DNA of 37,993 nucleotides, from NCBI GenBank assembly GCA_003213175.1, contig QCNN01000009.1:1-37993 (forward strand), written 5' to 3'. The first letter of the stretch is position 1. Every line of letters starts with the position of its first letter. Below are positions 21,760 to 30,358 of the stretch, one piece after another. Position numbers and translations under genes: made by a program. The stretch is from SAR116 cluster bacterium AG-426-B08. Its GTDB lineage: Bacteria > Pseudomonadota > Alphaproteobacteria > Puniceispirillales > Marisalimonadaceae. Under the pieces are notes generated by a model. That model made no database searches. It saw nothing but the letters and a program-made list of their open reading frames with translations, and had not been told where the DNA came from.

Positions 21760-22632
21760 TTAAATTCCTTGTTTTTTAAAATGATCTCTCCATGCAGCGA
21801 ATAAACCACTACCTACAATCAAAAATCCACCTATCAAAATAGTTTGCGTTATTTTATCATTAAAAACAAAAATACCAATTGCAGAAGCAAACAATAATTG
21901 AAAATATGTAAATGGTTGCAAAATACTGGCTTGTGTTGTTTCAAGAGCTTTTATTAATAAAAAATGCCCGCATGTACTTAAAAAACACAATAAAATTAAA
22001 TATTTTAAATCTTCTAATAAAATTAGCTCCCAAAAAAAAGGTCCAATCAAGCTCATTATTAAACATCCCATCATAGCCACCCAAAAAAAACTGGTTTCCG
22101 AGCTATCAAAACTCGAAACTTTTCTTGTTAGAATTGTATAAAAAGCTAATAAAAATGATAATGAAATAGGCCATAAAATATTTAAATTAAAATTAAATGA
22201 TAATGGATTAATTATAATTAAAACTCCAATAAAACCTAGCAAAACAGCTAGCCACCTTCTCCACCCAATTTTTTCTTTTAAAAATGGACCTGATAATGCC
22301 AGTACAATCAATGGATAACATGAAATAATGCAATGAGATGTTACAAGTCCTAAAATTGTAAATGAATGAACACCAATACATACACAGCTAATAAGAATAG
22401 TTCCTCTAAGTATTTGTAAGAAATAATTATCTGATTTTGATACTTTTTTTATACCTTGTCCTTTTCTCATACTTATCAAAATAACTATTATTGCCAAAAC
22501 CCAAGCTCTAAGCATGTTGATCAGCATTACGTTATAAGTTTCAGCTAAATATCGAGAAACTCCATCCATAATTGCAAAAAACAAAGTCGCAGAAAGCATC
22601 AGAATAATTCCTAAACGAATATCATTTTTCAT
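21760..22632 (-). CDS. DMT-superfamily (EamA) membrane transporter
   Basis: The 290-residue hydrophobic protein has about ten predicted membrane spans arranged as two EamA repeats: residues about 8-135 (starting LGIILMLSATLFFAIMDGVSRY) and about 150-285. A short positively charged loop (MRKGQGIKKVSKSD) follows the second span. The family includes exporters of amino acids, metabolites and nucleotide sugars; the substrate cannot be told from sequence alone. It is the first gene of the operon with the GNAT, lactonase and dehydrogenase genes. A 125 bp spacer separates it from the divergent amidohydrolase gene. Confidence 0.88.
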   Translation of the reverse strand: MKNDIRLGIILMLSATLFFAIMDGVSRYLAETYNVMLINMLRAWVLAIIVILISMRKGQGIKKVSKSDNYFLQILRGTILISCVCIGVHSFTILGLVTSHCIISCYPLIVLALSGPFLKEKIGWRRWLAVLLGFIGVLIIINPLSFNFNLNILWPISLSFLLAFYTILTRKVSSFDSSETSFFWVAMMGCLIMSLIGPFFWELILLEDLKYLILLCFLSTCGHFLLIKALETTQASILQPFTYFQLLFASAIGIFVFNDKITQTILIGGFLIVGSGLFAAWRDHFKKQGI

Positions 22633-22757
22633 TATTTTCTCTTTACATAAATTTTTGTATATAAAAAAAATGAAGAATTATAAATTTACTATATGATATA
22701 TAAAAAATTTTTTAACATAAGTAATTTTTTCTTTTAAGTTAGTAAAATTTGTATCAA

Positions 22758-23666
22758 ATGACATCAAAACATGAAAAAAACCTCTCAATCCCAATTATAG
22801 ATGCACATCAACATTTTTGGGATCTTTCGATGTTGAAACATCCATGGCTATGTGAAAAACCATTAATAAAGTTTAGATACGGTGATTATTTAAAAATTTG
22901 CAAAAATTTTTTACCATCTGATTATTTAAAAGTTAGTAAAAACCAAAATATTGTTAAGACAATTCATATGGAAGCAGAATGGAATAAATCTAACCCTATT
23001 GAAGAGACAATTTGGTTACATAAAATTTTTGATAAATTTAATTTTCCTAATGCTCTGGTCGCTCAGGCATGGTTACATGAAAATGATGCAGAGAGTATTT
23101 TAAAACATCACTCACAATACCCCCTAGTAAGAGGTATAAGACAAAAACCTAATTATAACGATAAAAGTAAACCAATAATTAAATTAAATAATGAAAATTT
23201 TAGAAAAGGATATCAACTTTTAAGTAAATATGATCTACTATACGAACTACAAATCCCATGGGAATATCTTCCTGATGCAACCAATCTTGCAAAAACTTTT
23301 CCAGATATAACAATTATCTTAAATCATACAGGTTTACCAAATGATAGGAGTAAAAATGGTATTTTAAGATGGAAAGAAAATCTTACTGAGTTCTCTTTTC
23401 AATATAATACAGCTCTAAAAATTTCAGGTATCGGTCTAAAAAATCAACAATGGAATTTGAAAAATAATGGAGAAATAATTAATTCTGCAATAGATATCTT
23501 TGGGATTGATCGCTGCATGTTTGCCTCTAATTTTCCGGTTGATAGTTTGTGTGCAACATTTGATGAGATTTACGATACTTTCTTTGAAGCAACAAAAAGT
23601 TTGAGTTTTGAACAAAGAAAAAAGTTATTCCATGATAATGCATTAAAATATTATAGACCCATTTAA
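22758..23666 (+). CDS. Amidohydrolase-2 family hydrolase (fuconolactonase-like)
   Basis: TIM-barrel metal-dependent hydrolase of the family that includes L-fuconolactonase and 4-sulfomuconolactone hydrolase. The longest frame begins with TTG at 22749; the ATG at 22758 is chosen (302 residues) as a better start codon. The N-terminal HxH motif is IIDAHQHFWD (His17, His19), followed by LKHPWL as in L-fuconolactonases. Later conserved parts are VRGIRQK, ILNHTGLP and FASNFPVDSL (metal/acid region). It is divergent from the lactonase/dehydrogenase operon and may act in the same sugar-acid route; substrate unknown. Confidence 0.85.
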   Translation: MTSKHEKNLSIPIIDAHQHFWDLSMLKHPWLCEKPLIKFRYGDYLKICKNFLPSDYLKVSKNQNIVKTIHMEAEWNKSNPIEETIWLHKIFDKFNFPNALVAQAWLHENDAESILKHHSQYPLVRGIRQKPNYNDKSKPIIKLNNENFRKGYQLLSKYDLLYELQIPWEYLPDATNLAKTFPDITIILNHTGLPNDRSKNGILRWKENLTEFSFQYNTALKISGIGLKNQQWNLKNNGEIINSAIDIFGIDRCMFASNFPVDSLCATFDEIYDTFFEATKSLSFEQRKKLFHDNALKYYRPI

Positions 23667-23668
23667 AT

Positions 23669-24457
23669 TTAAAAACCTTGAAAGCTTGGTTTTCTTTTTT
23701 CCATAAAAGCTTTTCTTCCTTCTTTATAATCTTCGCTATCAAAACAATCAGATACTAGTTGCTCACATAATTCCAAATCTCTATCTTCTGGATTTTTGAG
23801 TATTTCAATGCCAATTTGTTTCATAGCCTTGATAGTTAAAGGAGCATTAATTGAAATCTTTTCAGCATAATCTTTGACAAAATCCTCAAGATCCTCGTTT
23901 TTAACCAACTTTTGAACCAAGCCAAAATTTAGTGCTTCAGTTGAACTTATTCTGTCAGCTGTAAACATAAAATGTTTAGATATTCCAGGTCCCATAGTAT
24001 CAAAAAGTCTTTTTATAGACGACAAAGGGTACCCTAAAGACAATTTTGCAGCAGGCATGGCAAATTGAGACTTTTCTGAACAGATCCTTATATCGCAGCA
24101 AACTGCTAAATTTAAACCTCCACCAATACAATACCCATCAATCATAGCAATTGTAGGTTTGGGAAAAGTCTCTATCCGATGGTAAATTTTTCCTGTTCGT
24201 TTATTATAATTTAAAACTTGTTCTTTCGAAGACCTATCTTTATCGAATTTTGAAATATCAGCCCCTGATACAAAAGATTTTCCTCCAGCACCTTTTAAAA
24301 CTACAACCCTTACATTATTATCTCTCTCTAGTTGGAGCATCATTTCTCCAAGAGTTTCCCACATCTCAAGTGAAACTGCATTATGCTTTTCTGGATTATT
24401 GAAGGTGATGTAACCTACTCCTTCTTTTATTTCTAAAATCATTTTAGAATTTGTCAT
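23669..24457 (-). CDS. Enoyl-CoA hydratase/isomerase-family protein lacking both catalytic Glu
   Basis: Crotonase-fold protein of 262 residues. The oxyanion-hole segments are intact (SGADIS, about 64-69; GYCIGGGLNLAV, about 108-119). Aligned by eye to rat mitochondrial enoyl-CoA hydratase, the two catalytic glutamates are replaced: Glu144 by Asn116 (GGGLNL for GGGCEL) and Glu164 by Ala136 (MPAAKL for QPEILL). It should therefore bind an acyl-CoA but probably does not do ordinary hydration; decarboxylation, isomerisation or thioester cleavage are alternatives. It follows a family III CoA-transferase gene by 27 bp on the same strand, so the pair probably activates and then transforms one organic acid. 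Confidence 0.88.
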   Translation of the reverse strand: MTNSKMILEIKEGVGYITFNNPEKHNAVSLEMWETLGEMMLQLERDNNVRVVVLKGAGGKSFVSGADISKFDKDRSSKEQVLNYNKRTGKIYHRIETFPKPTIAMIDGYCIGGGLNLAVCCDIRICSEKSQFAMPAAKLSLGYPLSSIKRLFDTMGPGISKHFMFTADRISSTEALNFGLVQKLVKNEDLEDFVKDYAEKISINAPLTIKAMKQIGIEILKNPEDRDLELCEQLVSDCFDSEDYKEGRKAFMEKRKPSFQGF

Positions 24458-24484
24458 ACTTTCTCCTTAAATTTTTAAATACTT

Positions 24485-25678
24485 CTATATAATTTTTTTA
24501 TCAATTAAACTTTGTAACTTGTCAGATGAGATCCCTAGCTCATCTAAAATTTCTTCTGTGTGCTCTCCTTTATGGGGCGGTCTTTGTTTAAACTCACTTG
24601 GAGTTCTGCTTAATTTAAAGGGTTGACTTACTAATTCTGTTTTTCCAAAAGGATGTGTTTCAATAGGTTTTGCCATTTGTAAGTGTTTAACTTGAGGATC
24701 ATTAAACATCTGATCTATTGTATAAATAGGCCCACATGGACAACCGACTTTTTCTAGAAGATCCACCCATTCTTCACTAGTTTTTAAAATAGTAACCTCT
24801 TCAATTAATTCATTCAAATAATCTCTATTTTTTAACCTAGATTTTGCGTCTTTAAATTCATCCATTTCAATCCATTCTTTTTTGTCAATTGCTTCAGCAA
24901 AACGTCTAAAAATAGCTTCTCCTGCTACAGCTAAATTCATAGTGCCATTTGATGTTTTAAAAACTCCTGTAGGAACGCTTGTTGGATGATTATTTCCCGC
25001 CTGTCCTGCTATTGTTTTTTCACATAACCACCTTGCAGCTTGAAAATCTAACATAAAAATCTGAGCTTGAAGTAAAGATGTATTTACCCATTGACCTAAT
25101 CCTGATTTTTCTCTTTCAATTAATGCAGTTTGAATTCCCATAGCACAAAACAAACCAGCTGTAAGATCAGCTACAGGGATTCCTACTCTCATAGGACCTT
25201 CTCCGGGAGCGCCCGTTATACTCATCAAACCACCCATACCTTGAGCTATTTGATCAAATCCAGGCCTTTTCTCATAAGGCCCATCTTGACCAAATCCCGA
25301 AATGCTTCCTAAAATTATTCTTGGATTAATTTTTTTTAAATCTTCATAGTTAATTCCGAGTCTATCCTTTACGTTAGGTCTAAAATTTTCTACTACAACA
25401 TCACTTTTTTTTACAAGTTTGTAAAATATCTCTATTGCCTCTTTTTCTTTTAAATTTAAAGTTAAACTTCTTTTATTTCGATGAAGATTTTGAAAGTCTG
25501 CTGTATCTCTTTTTGCACCTAAAGAACCATCTGGCTCTATACTCTCAGGCGCCTCTATCTTAATCACATTAGCTCCCCAATCCGCTAACTGTCTTACTGC
25601 AGTTGGTCCTGACCTTACTCTTGTTAAATCAAGAACAGTAATATGTGATAATGCTTCTGAAGCCTTTTTGTGAGGCAT
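24485..25678 (-). CDS. Family III (CaiB/BaiF) CoA-transferase
   Basis: Transfers CoA between carboxylic acids through an enzyme-bound aspartyl-CoA intermediate (formyl-CoA transferase family). The ATG at 25678, with AAAGGAG upstream, gives 397 residues; the longer TTG frame is unlikely. Features are VLDLTRVRSGPTAVRQLADWGA (about 15-36), VVVENFRPNVKDRLGI (about 94-109), SGFGQDGPY, and VADLTAGLFCAMGI, where Asp171 is the expected catalytic residue. The C-terminal GEHTEEILDELG is typical of the family. It is the first gene of a two-gene operon with the crotonase and divergent from an alpha/beta hydrolase. Substrates cannot be assigned. Confidence 0.92.
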   Translation of the reverse strand: MPHKKASEALSHITVLDLTRVRSGPTAVRQLADWGANVIKIEAPESIEPDGSLGAKRDTADFQNLHRNKRSLTLNLKEKEAIEIFYKLVKKSDVVVENFRPNVKDRLGINYEDLKKINPRIILGSISGFGQDGPYEKRPGFDQIAQGMGGLMSITGAPGEGPMRVGIPVADLTAGLFCAMGIQTALIEREKSGLGQWVNTSLLQAQIFMLDFQAARWLCEKTIAGQAGNNHPTSVPTGVFKTSNGTMNLAVAGEAIFRRFAEAIDKKEWIEMDEFKDAKSRLKNRDYLNELIEEVTILKTSEEWVDLLEKVGCPCGPIYTIDQMFNDPQVKHLQMAKPIETHPFGKTELVSQPFKLSRTPSEFKQRPPHKGEHTEEILDELGISSDKLQSLIDKKII

Positions 25679-25763
25679 AAATTCTCCTTTTAACAAAAAT
25701 AATTTGGCATATTCATTTTTTCATAATAATAATTTTATCACAATATATACAAGGTTTTTACAA

Positions 25764-26630
25764 ATGGTTTTAAATAACTTTGACGAAATTAAGCTTAGTA
25801 AAGAAATTTTGAAATATGAAGAAAAATCAAAAAAAATTTTTACTCAGACAAAGGATACAAATATTTGCTGGAGAGTTTGGGGTCAAGGTAAGCCAATTAT
25901 TTTTTTGCACGGAGGATATGGTAGCTGGAAACATTGGTTAAAACAAATTAATTTTTTCTCAAAAAAATATTCAATCTTCATTCCTGATATGCCGGGATTT
26001 GGAGACTCTGAAGATTTAACAAAACCTCATACTCCCGAAAAAATTGCTAAAAATCTTTTAGATGGCTTTTTGAAAATGAAAAATTCTGATTATAACCAAG
26101 TTAACATAGTCGGTTTTTCCTTTGGGGGTTTAATTGCTGGACATTTATCTTTTCATTTCGTGCAGTCAGGAGTTGCTCCAGAAAAAGTTATTTTAATTGG
26201 ACCAGGAGGTTTAGGTGCAAAAAGAGGACCAATGGAAGAAATGGTGAGAAGAACCCCTTCCATGACAAATGAACAAATTTTAGAGGCTCACAAAAAGAAT
26301 TTAGGAATATTAATGTTTGCAGATAAGTCAAAAATAGACAAATTATCGTTATATATTCAATTACAAAATACTAAACAACATAGAACAAAAAGTAGACCCA
26401 TATCTGCAACTGATACTTTAGCTAAAATTTTATCAAAACAAAAAATTCCTCTTTATGTTATATGGGGTGAAAAAGACTCAACGGTAGGACCATATCTAGA
26501 AGATAGAATGACAATATTAAGAAATATTAATCCAGATGTAAGATTTCATGTTGAATTAAATTCTGGTCATTGGATAATGTATGAAACACCGGAAATCTTT
26601 AATACAATTGTTTCTAATATTTTAGAATAA
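25764..26630 (+). CDS. Alpha/beta hydrolase (C-C hydrolase-like)
   Basis: Alpha/beta-fold hydrolase, 288 residues from the ATG at 25764 (a longer TTG-initiated frame from 25704 has an unlikely N-terminus). The catalytic triad is visible: Ser119 in GFSFGG, Asp238 in WGEKDSTVGP and His269 in NSGHWIMYE. The oxyanion segment is HGGYGSWKHW (49-58). The pattern resembles meta-cleavage-product hydrolases and related esterases, but the substrate is open. It ends exactly where the convergent nitroreductase gene ends (zero-base gap) and is divergent from the CoA-transferase operon. Confidence 0.88.
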   Translation: MVLNNFDEIKLSKEILKYEEKSKKIFTQTKDTNICWRVWGQGKPIIFLHGGYGSWKHWLKQINFFSKKYSIFIPDMPGFGDSEDLTKPHTPEKIAKNLLDGFLKMKNSDYNQVNIVGFSFGGLIAGHLSFHFVQSGVAPEKVILIGPGGLGAKRGPMEEMVRRTPSMTNEQILEAHKKNLGILMFADKSKIDKLSLYIQLQNTKQHRTKSRPISATDTLAKILSKQKIPLYVIWGEKDSTVGPYLEDRMTILRNINPDVRFHVELNSGHWIMYETPEIFNTIVSNILE

Positions 26631-27464
26631 TTATTTTAAATCAAAACCATTATTTTTTAACCAATTACTAAAATTTGTTCTTTCAGGTATAGATAATTGT
26701 CTTGAAATATTTTCTGACCACGTTCCTTTTTCAGCAGGTCCATATTTATCAACATGCCTTTGTTTGGAAACTGGAATTGGATTTTTTTTAAAAAATAATT
26801 CATCATAGTTTTTCAATTCTTCTATTATTTTTTCGTCAGAATATTTATTTTTATGAAAAATTAAGTTTTTTGATAATCTAGGTGACACTCTTTTTTTTTC
26901 ATCAGGCCAACCGACTGAAAGACCTGCTATTGGGAAAACTCCCTTAGGTAATTCACATATTAGTTTTATTTCCTCTAAATGGTTTCTTACCATGCTAATG
27001 GGACAAATGCCCAACCCCCAAGATTCAGCAGCAATAATTAGTGACTGCATGCTCAAAGCTGAATCAATGACAGCGTTCATGAAATGGTCCATATTATTGT
27101 TTTTATATTCATATCCTTTATATTCTGTAATTAACTGATTCCTTCTTATATCAGCAAGAAATAAAAAAAATATAGGAGCTTCCAACGCCCATCTAGTTTC
27201 TTTTAATAATTCGGCTATTTTTTTTTTATTTTTTTTATCTGAAACTATTAATATTGAATATTGTTGTAGATTTGATTTTGTTGGAGCAGATTGTGCAGTT
27301 GCAATTAGTGATTCTAAAATCTCGTCTGAAACTTTTTTTTTTGTAAATTTTCTTATTGACCCTCTTGAAATTATTTGACTTACGTTTTTTGGAATTTTTT
27401 GTTTAATATTTTTTGAACTAAATTTTCCATATCTTTCGATTAATAATTTTTTTAAATCATGCAT
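26631..27464 (-). CDS. Nitroreductase-family FMN oxidoreductase (NfsA-like)
   Basis: FMN-dependent NAD(P)H oxidoreductase of the nitroreductase superfamily. The 277-residue protein has the FMN-phosphate motif RGSIRKFTKKKVSDE (about 34-48), AQSAPTKSNLQQYSILIV (about 57-74), and a second cofactor-binding segment around AAESWGLGICPISMVRNH. The C-terminal extension (about 195-277), rich in basic residues, resembles NfsA-type enzymes. The physiological substrate may be a quinone, flavin or nitro compound. It is a single gene, convergent with the hydrolase and divergent from the SDR gene. Confidence 0.85.
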   Translation of the reverse strand: MHDLKKLLIERYGKFSSKNIKQKIPKNVSQIISRGSIRKFTKKKVSDEILESLIATAQSAPTKSNLQQYSILIVSDKKNKKKIAELLKETRWALEAPIFFLFLADIRRNQLITEYKGYEYKNNNMDHFMNAVIDSALSMQSLIIAAESWGLGICPISMVRNHLEEIKLICELPKGVFPIAGLSVGWPDEKKRVSPRLSKNLIFHKNKYSDEKIIEELKNYDELFFKKNPIPVSKQRHVDKYGPAEKGTWSENISRQLSIPERTNFSNWLKNNGFDLK

Positions 27465-27536
27465 AATTTATTTTCTTAGTAAATTTTTACTTTTTTTAAT
27501 GTTATGTTAAAAAAAATATATTTTAAAGAGGTATTA

Positions 27537-28331
27537 ATGTTAAATCTAAAAAACAAAATAGCAATCGTAACCGGCTGTGGTTCTGTAGGAAATGGTTGGG
27601 GAAATGGAAGAGCTATTGCTACAACCTTGTCTCGACAAGGGGCTAAAGTAATAGGGACAGATTTAAATATTAATCATGCTAACAATACTAAAAACTATAT
27701 TGTTAATGAAGGAAACTTTTGTGAAACTTTTGAGTTAAATATGGTTTCAGAAAGTGAAGTTGGTCTTTTTTTTCAAAAAGTCATAAACAAATATTCTACA
27801 ATTGACATTCTAGTGAATAATGTAGGTAGATCTGAGCCAGGGGATCCAGAAAATATGACCTTTGAAACATGGCATGAACAGTTTAATGTAAATATTGATG
27901 CTGCTTTTTTATGCATTAAACATGCTTTGCCAATTATGAAAAAAAATAAATATGGTTCTATAATTAATATATCTTCAGTCGCTGGATTGCGATACATAGG
28001 GAAACCTCAAGTTGCGTATAGTGCATCTAAAGCTGCTTTAATTCAAATGACCAAAACTACAGCAGTTATTCATGCCCGAGACAATGTAAGATTAAACTGT
28101 GTTGTACCTGGTTTAATTCATACTCCTCTTGTTGAAAGATTAGCTAAAAAATATGCTGACGGAAAATATGAAGAGTTTGTTCAGCACAGACACAACCAAG
28201 TACCAATGAAAAAAATGGGTGATGCATTTGATGTCGCTAATGCTGTTTTGTTTTTATCTTCAAATGAAGCAAAATATATTACTGGTACAGAAATCATAGT
28301 AGACGGAGGGTTAACTTCAGTTACACCTTAA
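27537..28331 (+). CDS. Short-chain dehydrogenase/reductase
   Basis: Classical SDR of 264 residues from ATG 27537, chosen because AAAGAGG lies 5 nt upstream; an earlier ATG at 27504 lacks a ribosome-binding site. The cofactor motif is an unusual, extended glycine-rich loop, VTGCGSVGNGWGNGRAIA (about 11-28), as in SDRs that read TGxGSxxxGxGxGxA. NNVG lies at 94-97, and Ser147, Tyr161 and Lys165 (YSASKAA) form the catalytic set. The C-terminal TGTEIIVDGGLTSV is standard. Substrate unknown; it stands alone between the nitroreductase and the channel gene. Confidence 0.92.
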   Translation: MLNLKNKIAIVTGCGSVGNGWGNGRAIATTLSRQGAKVIGTDLNINHANNTKNYIVNEGNFCETFELNMVSESEVGLFFQKVINKYSTIDILVNNVGRSEPGDPENMTFETWHEQFNVNIDAAFLCIKHALPIMKKNKYGSIINISSVAGLRYIGKPQVAYSASKAALIQMTKTTAVIHARDNVRLNCVVPGLIHTPLVERLAKKYADGKYEEFVQHRHNQVPMKKMGDAFDVANAVLFLSSNEAKYITGTEIIVDGGLTSVTP

Positions 28332-28348
28332 AAAAAATATGTTATAAT
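28320..28348 (+). promoter_or_regulatory. Possible promoter of the channel gene
   Basis: A perfect TATAAT (28343-28348) follows GTTACA (28320-28325, four of six) after exactly 17 nt, giving a start near 28355 and a leader of about 13 nt before the ATG at 28368. The -35 box lies within the last codons of the upstream SDR gene. Confidence 0.45.
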
Positions 28349-28367
28349 TTTAACTCGGATTTTAAAA

Positions 28368-29280
28368 ATGAAGAAATATAATCAAATTCAAAATAGGACA
28401 TATGAACTATTAGCTCGAGGTTCTGCTAAAGACTTACAAAGTTTGATCGTAGACATTTTTCTTTTTGTTTTAATTTTATTAAATGTAACTGCAGTTTGTC
28501 TGGAGTCAGTTAAATTAATTAGAGAAAGTTATTCAACTTCATTTCTATATTTTGAAATATTCTCAGTCATAATTTTTTCTATTGAATATATTTTAAGAGT
28601 TTGGTCAGCTCCCAGTCAAAAAAACCAAAGTTTCAAAGTCTGCTTTTAAAAAAAGATTAGGTTATATTTTTAGTTTTACAGGAATAATTGATTTAGCTGC
28701 TATCCTCCCATCTATTTTACCAATTTTCTTTGGTGGATTAGATCTCAGGTGGCTCAGAGTTTTAAGACTTTTAAGACTCCTGAAAATTTCTAATTATTCT
28801 TCTGCTTTAGAAGATTTTTTTTCAGCTATCAAGGAAGAGTGGCAATCATTTAGTGCTGCTTTATATTTAATTTTGATTGCCTTATTTTTATCTAGCTCAT
28901 TAATGTACATCGCTGAACATGAAGCTCAACCAGATAATTTTAGTTCTATCCCAGAGACGATGTGGTGGGGACTTATAACACTTACTACAGTTGGTTATGG
29001 AGACGTTTCACCGGTAACCCCACTTGGAAAAATTATTGGAGCTTTTACTGCCATAATGGGAGTTTGTACTGTTGCATTGTTGACTGGAATTGTTGCTACA
29101 TCTTTTTCAAATCAAAGGTCCAGAAAAGCTGCGATGTTTGAAGCAGAAATTAATGAGGCGCTTAAAGATGGTTTTATTTCAGATGATGAAGCAAAAAAAA
29201 TTGAAGAACTAAGAAAAAAATTAAACCTTTCTGAGGAGCATTCAAAGTCTTTAATTGATTTAATGTCAGATAAAAAATAA
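28368..29280 (+). pseudogene. Voltage-gated-type potassium channel, frameshifted at an A7 run
   Basis: Two open frames (28368-28649 in one frame; from about 28621 to 29280 in the next) together encode one six-helix K+ channel of about 303 residues. The first has S1-S2 and ends after VWSAPSQK. The second continues KTKVSKSAFKKRLGYIFSF, S3, the voltage-sensor-like S4 LRWLRVLRLLRLLKI, S5, the pore helix with selectivity filter TTVGYGD, S6, and a charged C-terminal coil. The break falls in seven A residues (28618-28624); six would restore one frame. All else is intact, so this may be an assembly or sequencing error, a very recent mutation, or slippage-rescued expression. No partner gene is evident. 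Confidence 0.85.
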
Positions 29281-29285
29281 TTTTT

Positions 29286-30356
29286 TTAAAGTTTCTTAAA
29301 TCTTCGTTCATATTGTTTTGGTAAATTTACATTCACACCTAAAACATGCCCAGCATCCCAAACCCATCTCGGATTTGTTAGAAAAGCTCTTCCTATAGCA
29401 ACCATATCAGCATTGTTATCTGATATAATTTTTTGAGCAGACTTGGGTTTGGTAATCATACCTACAGTTCTTACTAAGATATCTACATTATGTTTAATTT
29501 TTTTTGCTAAATGAACTTGATAATGAGGCTTTATTGGAATTTTGGGTCTTGGGGTGTTTCCTCCACTTGATACACACACATAATCACAACCTAAATTAGC
29601 AAGTTTTTTTGAAAATTTAATACTATCGTAAATAGTAAAACCTTCTTTTTCCCACTCAGTTCCAGTTATTCTAACACCTATCGGCGTTGAGCCAGAAATC
29701 ATTTTTATTGCTTCAATTACTTCAAGAGGAAATAACATTCTATTATCTAAACAACCACCATAAGCATCCTTTCTTTTATTAGATATTGGCGATAAAAATT
29801 GATGTAAAAGATAACCATGAGCTGCATGAATCTCTATAACATCAAATCCTATTCTCTTAGCTCTTATTACAGCGCTGACAAAAGCATCCTTGATCCTTTT
29901 CATATCGTCATAGCTCATTTTTTTTGGAATATGCCACCCTTTATCAAACGGAATGGAAGAAGGGGCATAAGTTTGCCAAGGACTTTCATGTTTTCTCAAA
30001 AATAACCTACCCTCCCATGGTCTTTGTGTTGAAGCTTTTCTTCCAGCATGACCAAGTTGGATACCAAATTTAGTTATATTATTAGAAATCTTTTTTACAT
30101 TTTCCAAATTTGATTTTATTGAAGTCTCACAATCGTCATTATACAGACCTAAACAATAATTTGTAATTCTTCCTTTTTCCTCGACTGCTGTTGATTCTAA
30201 CATCACTAAACCGGCTGCACTCAAACCCATTTGAACTAAATGTTGAAAGTGCCAATCATTCATCAAGCCATTTAGAGCAGAGTACTGACACATTGGAGAA
30301 ATTACAATTCTATTTGAAATTTCATTTTTTCCAATTAATAAAGGAGTAAAAAGCAT
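29286..30356 (-). CDS. Old Yellow Enzyme-family NADH:flavin oxidoreductase (YqjM-like)
   Basis: FMN-dependent ene-reductase that reduces alpha,beta-unsaturated carbonyl compounds. The ATG at 30356, 2 nt after the nudC stop, gives 356 residues with the family start MLFTPLLIGKNEISNRIVIS. YqjM-class features are PMCQYSA (Cys23), IQLGHAGRKAS (about 99-109), the histidine pair and tyrosine in IHAAHGYLLHQFLSP (His177, His180, Tyr182), KRKDAYGG and GVRITGTEW. FMN-binding glycines lie near the C-terminus (MVAIGRAFLTNPRWVW). It is co-transcribed with nudC. Physiological substrate unknown; detoxification of reactive enones is typical. Confidence 0.9.
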   Translation of the reverse strand: MLFTPLLIGKNEISNRIVISPMCQYSALNGLMNDWHFQHLVQMGLSAAGLVMLESTAVEEKGRITNYCLGLYNDDCETSIKSNLENVKKISNNITKFGIQLGHAGRKASTQRPWEGRLFLRKHESPWQTYAPSSIPFDKGWHIPKKMSYDDMKRIKDAFVSAVIRAKRIGFDVIEIHAAHGYLLHQFLSPISNKRKDAYGGCLDNRMLFPLEVIEAIKMISGSTPIGVRITGTEWEKEGFTIYDSIKFSKKLANLGCDYVCVSSGGNTPRPKIPIKPHYQVHLAKKIKHNVDILVRTVGMITKPKSAQKIISDNNADMVAIGRAFLTNPRWVWDAGHVLGVNVNLPKQYERRFKKL

Positions 30357-30358
30357 CT

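Noticed and set aside
26626-26635. Terminator between the convergent hydrolase and nitroreductase genes
   Set aside because: The stop codons abut with no spacer; TAATTA is just the two stop codons back to back, with no stem.
28616-28626. Programmed -1 ribosomal frameshift (A AAA AAC) in the channel gene
   Set aside because: A -1 shift leads to the wrong frame; the downstream half is in the +1 frame. Only a +1 shift or transcript slippage would join the halves.
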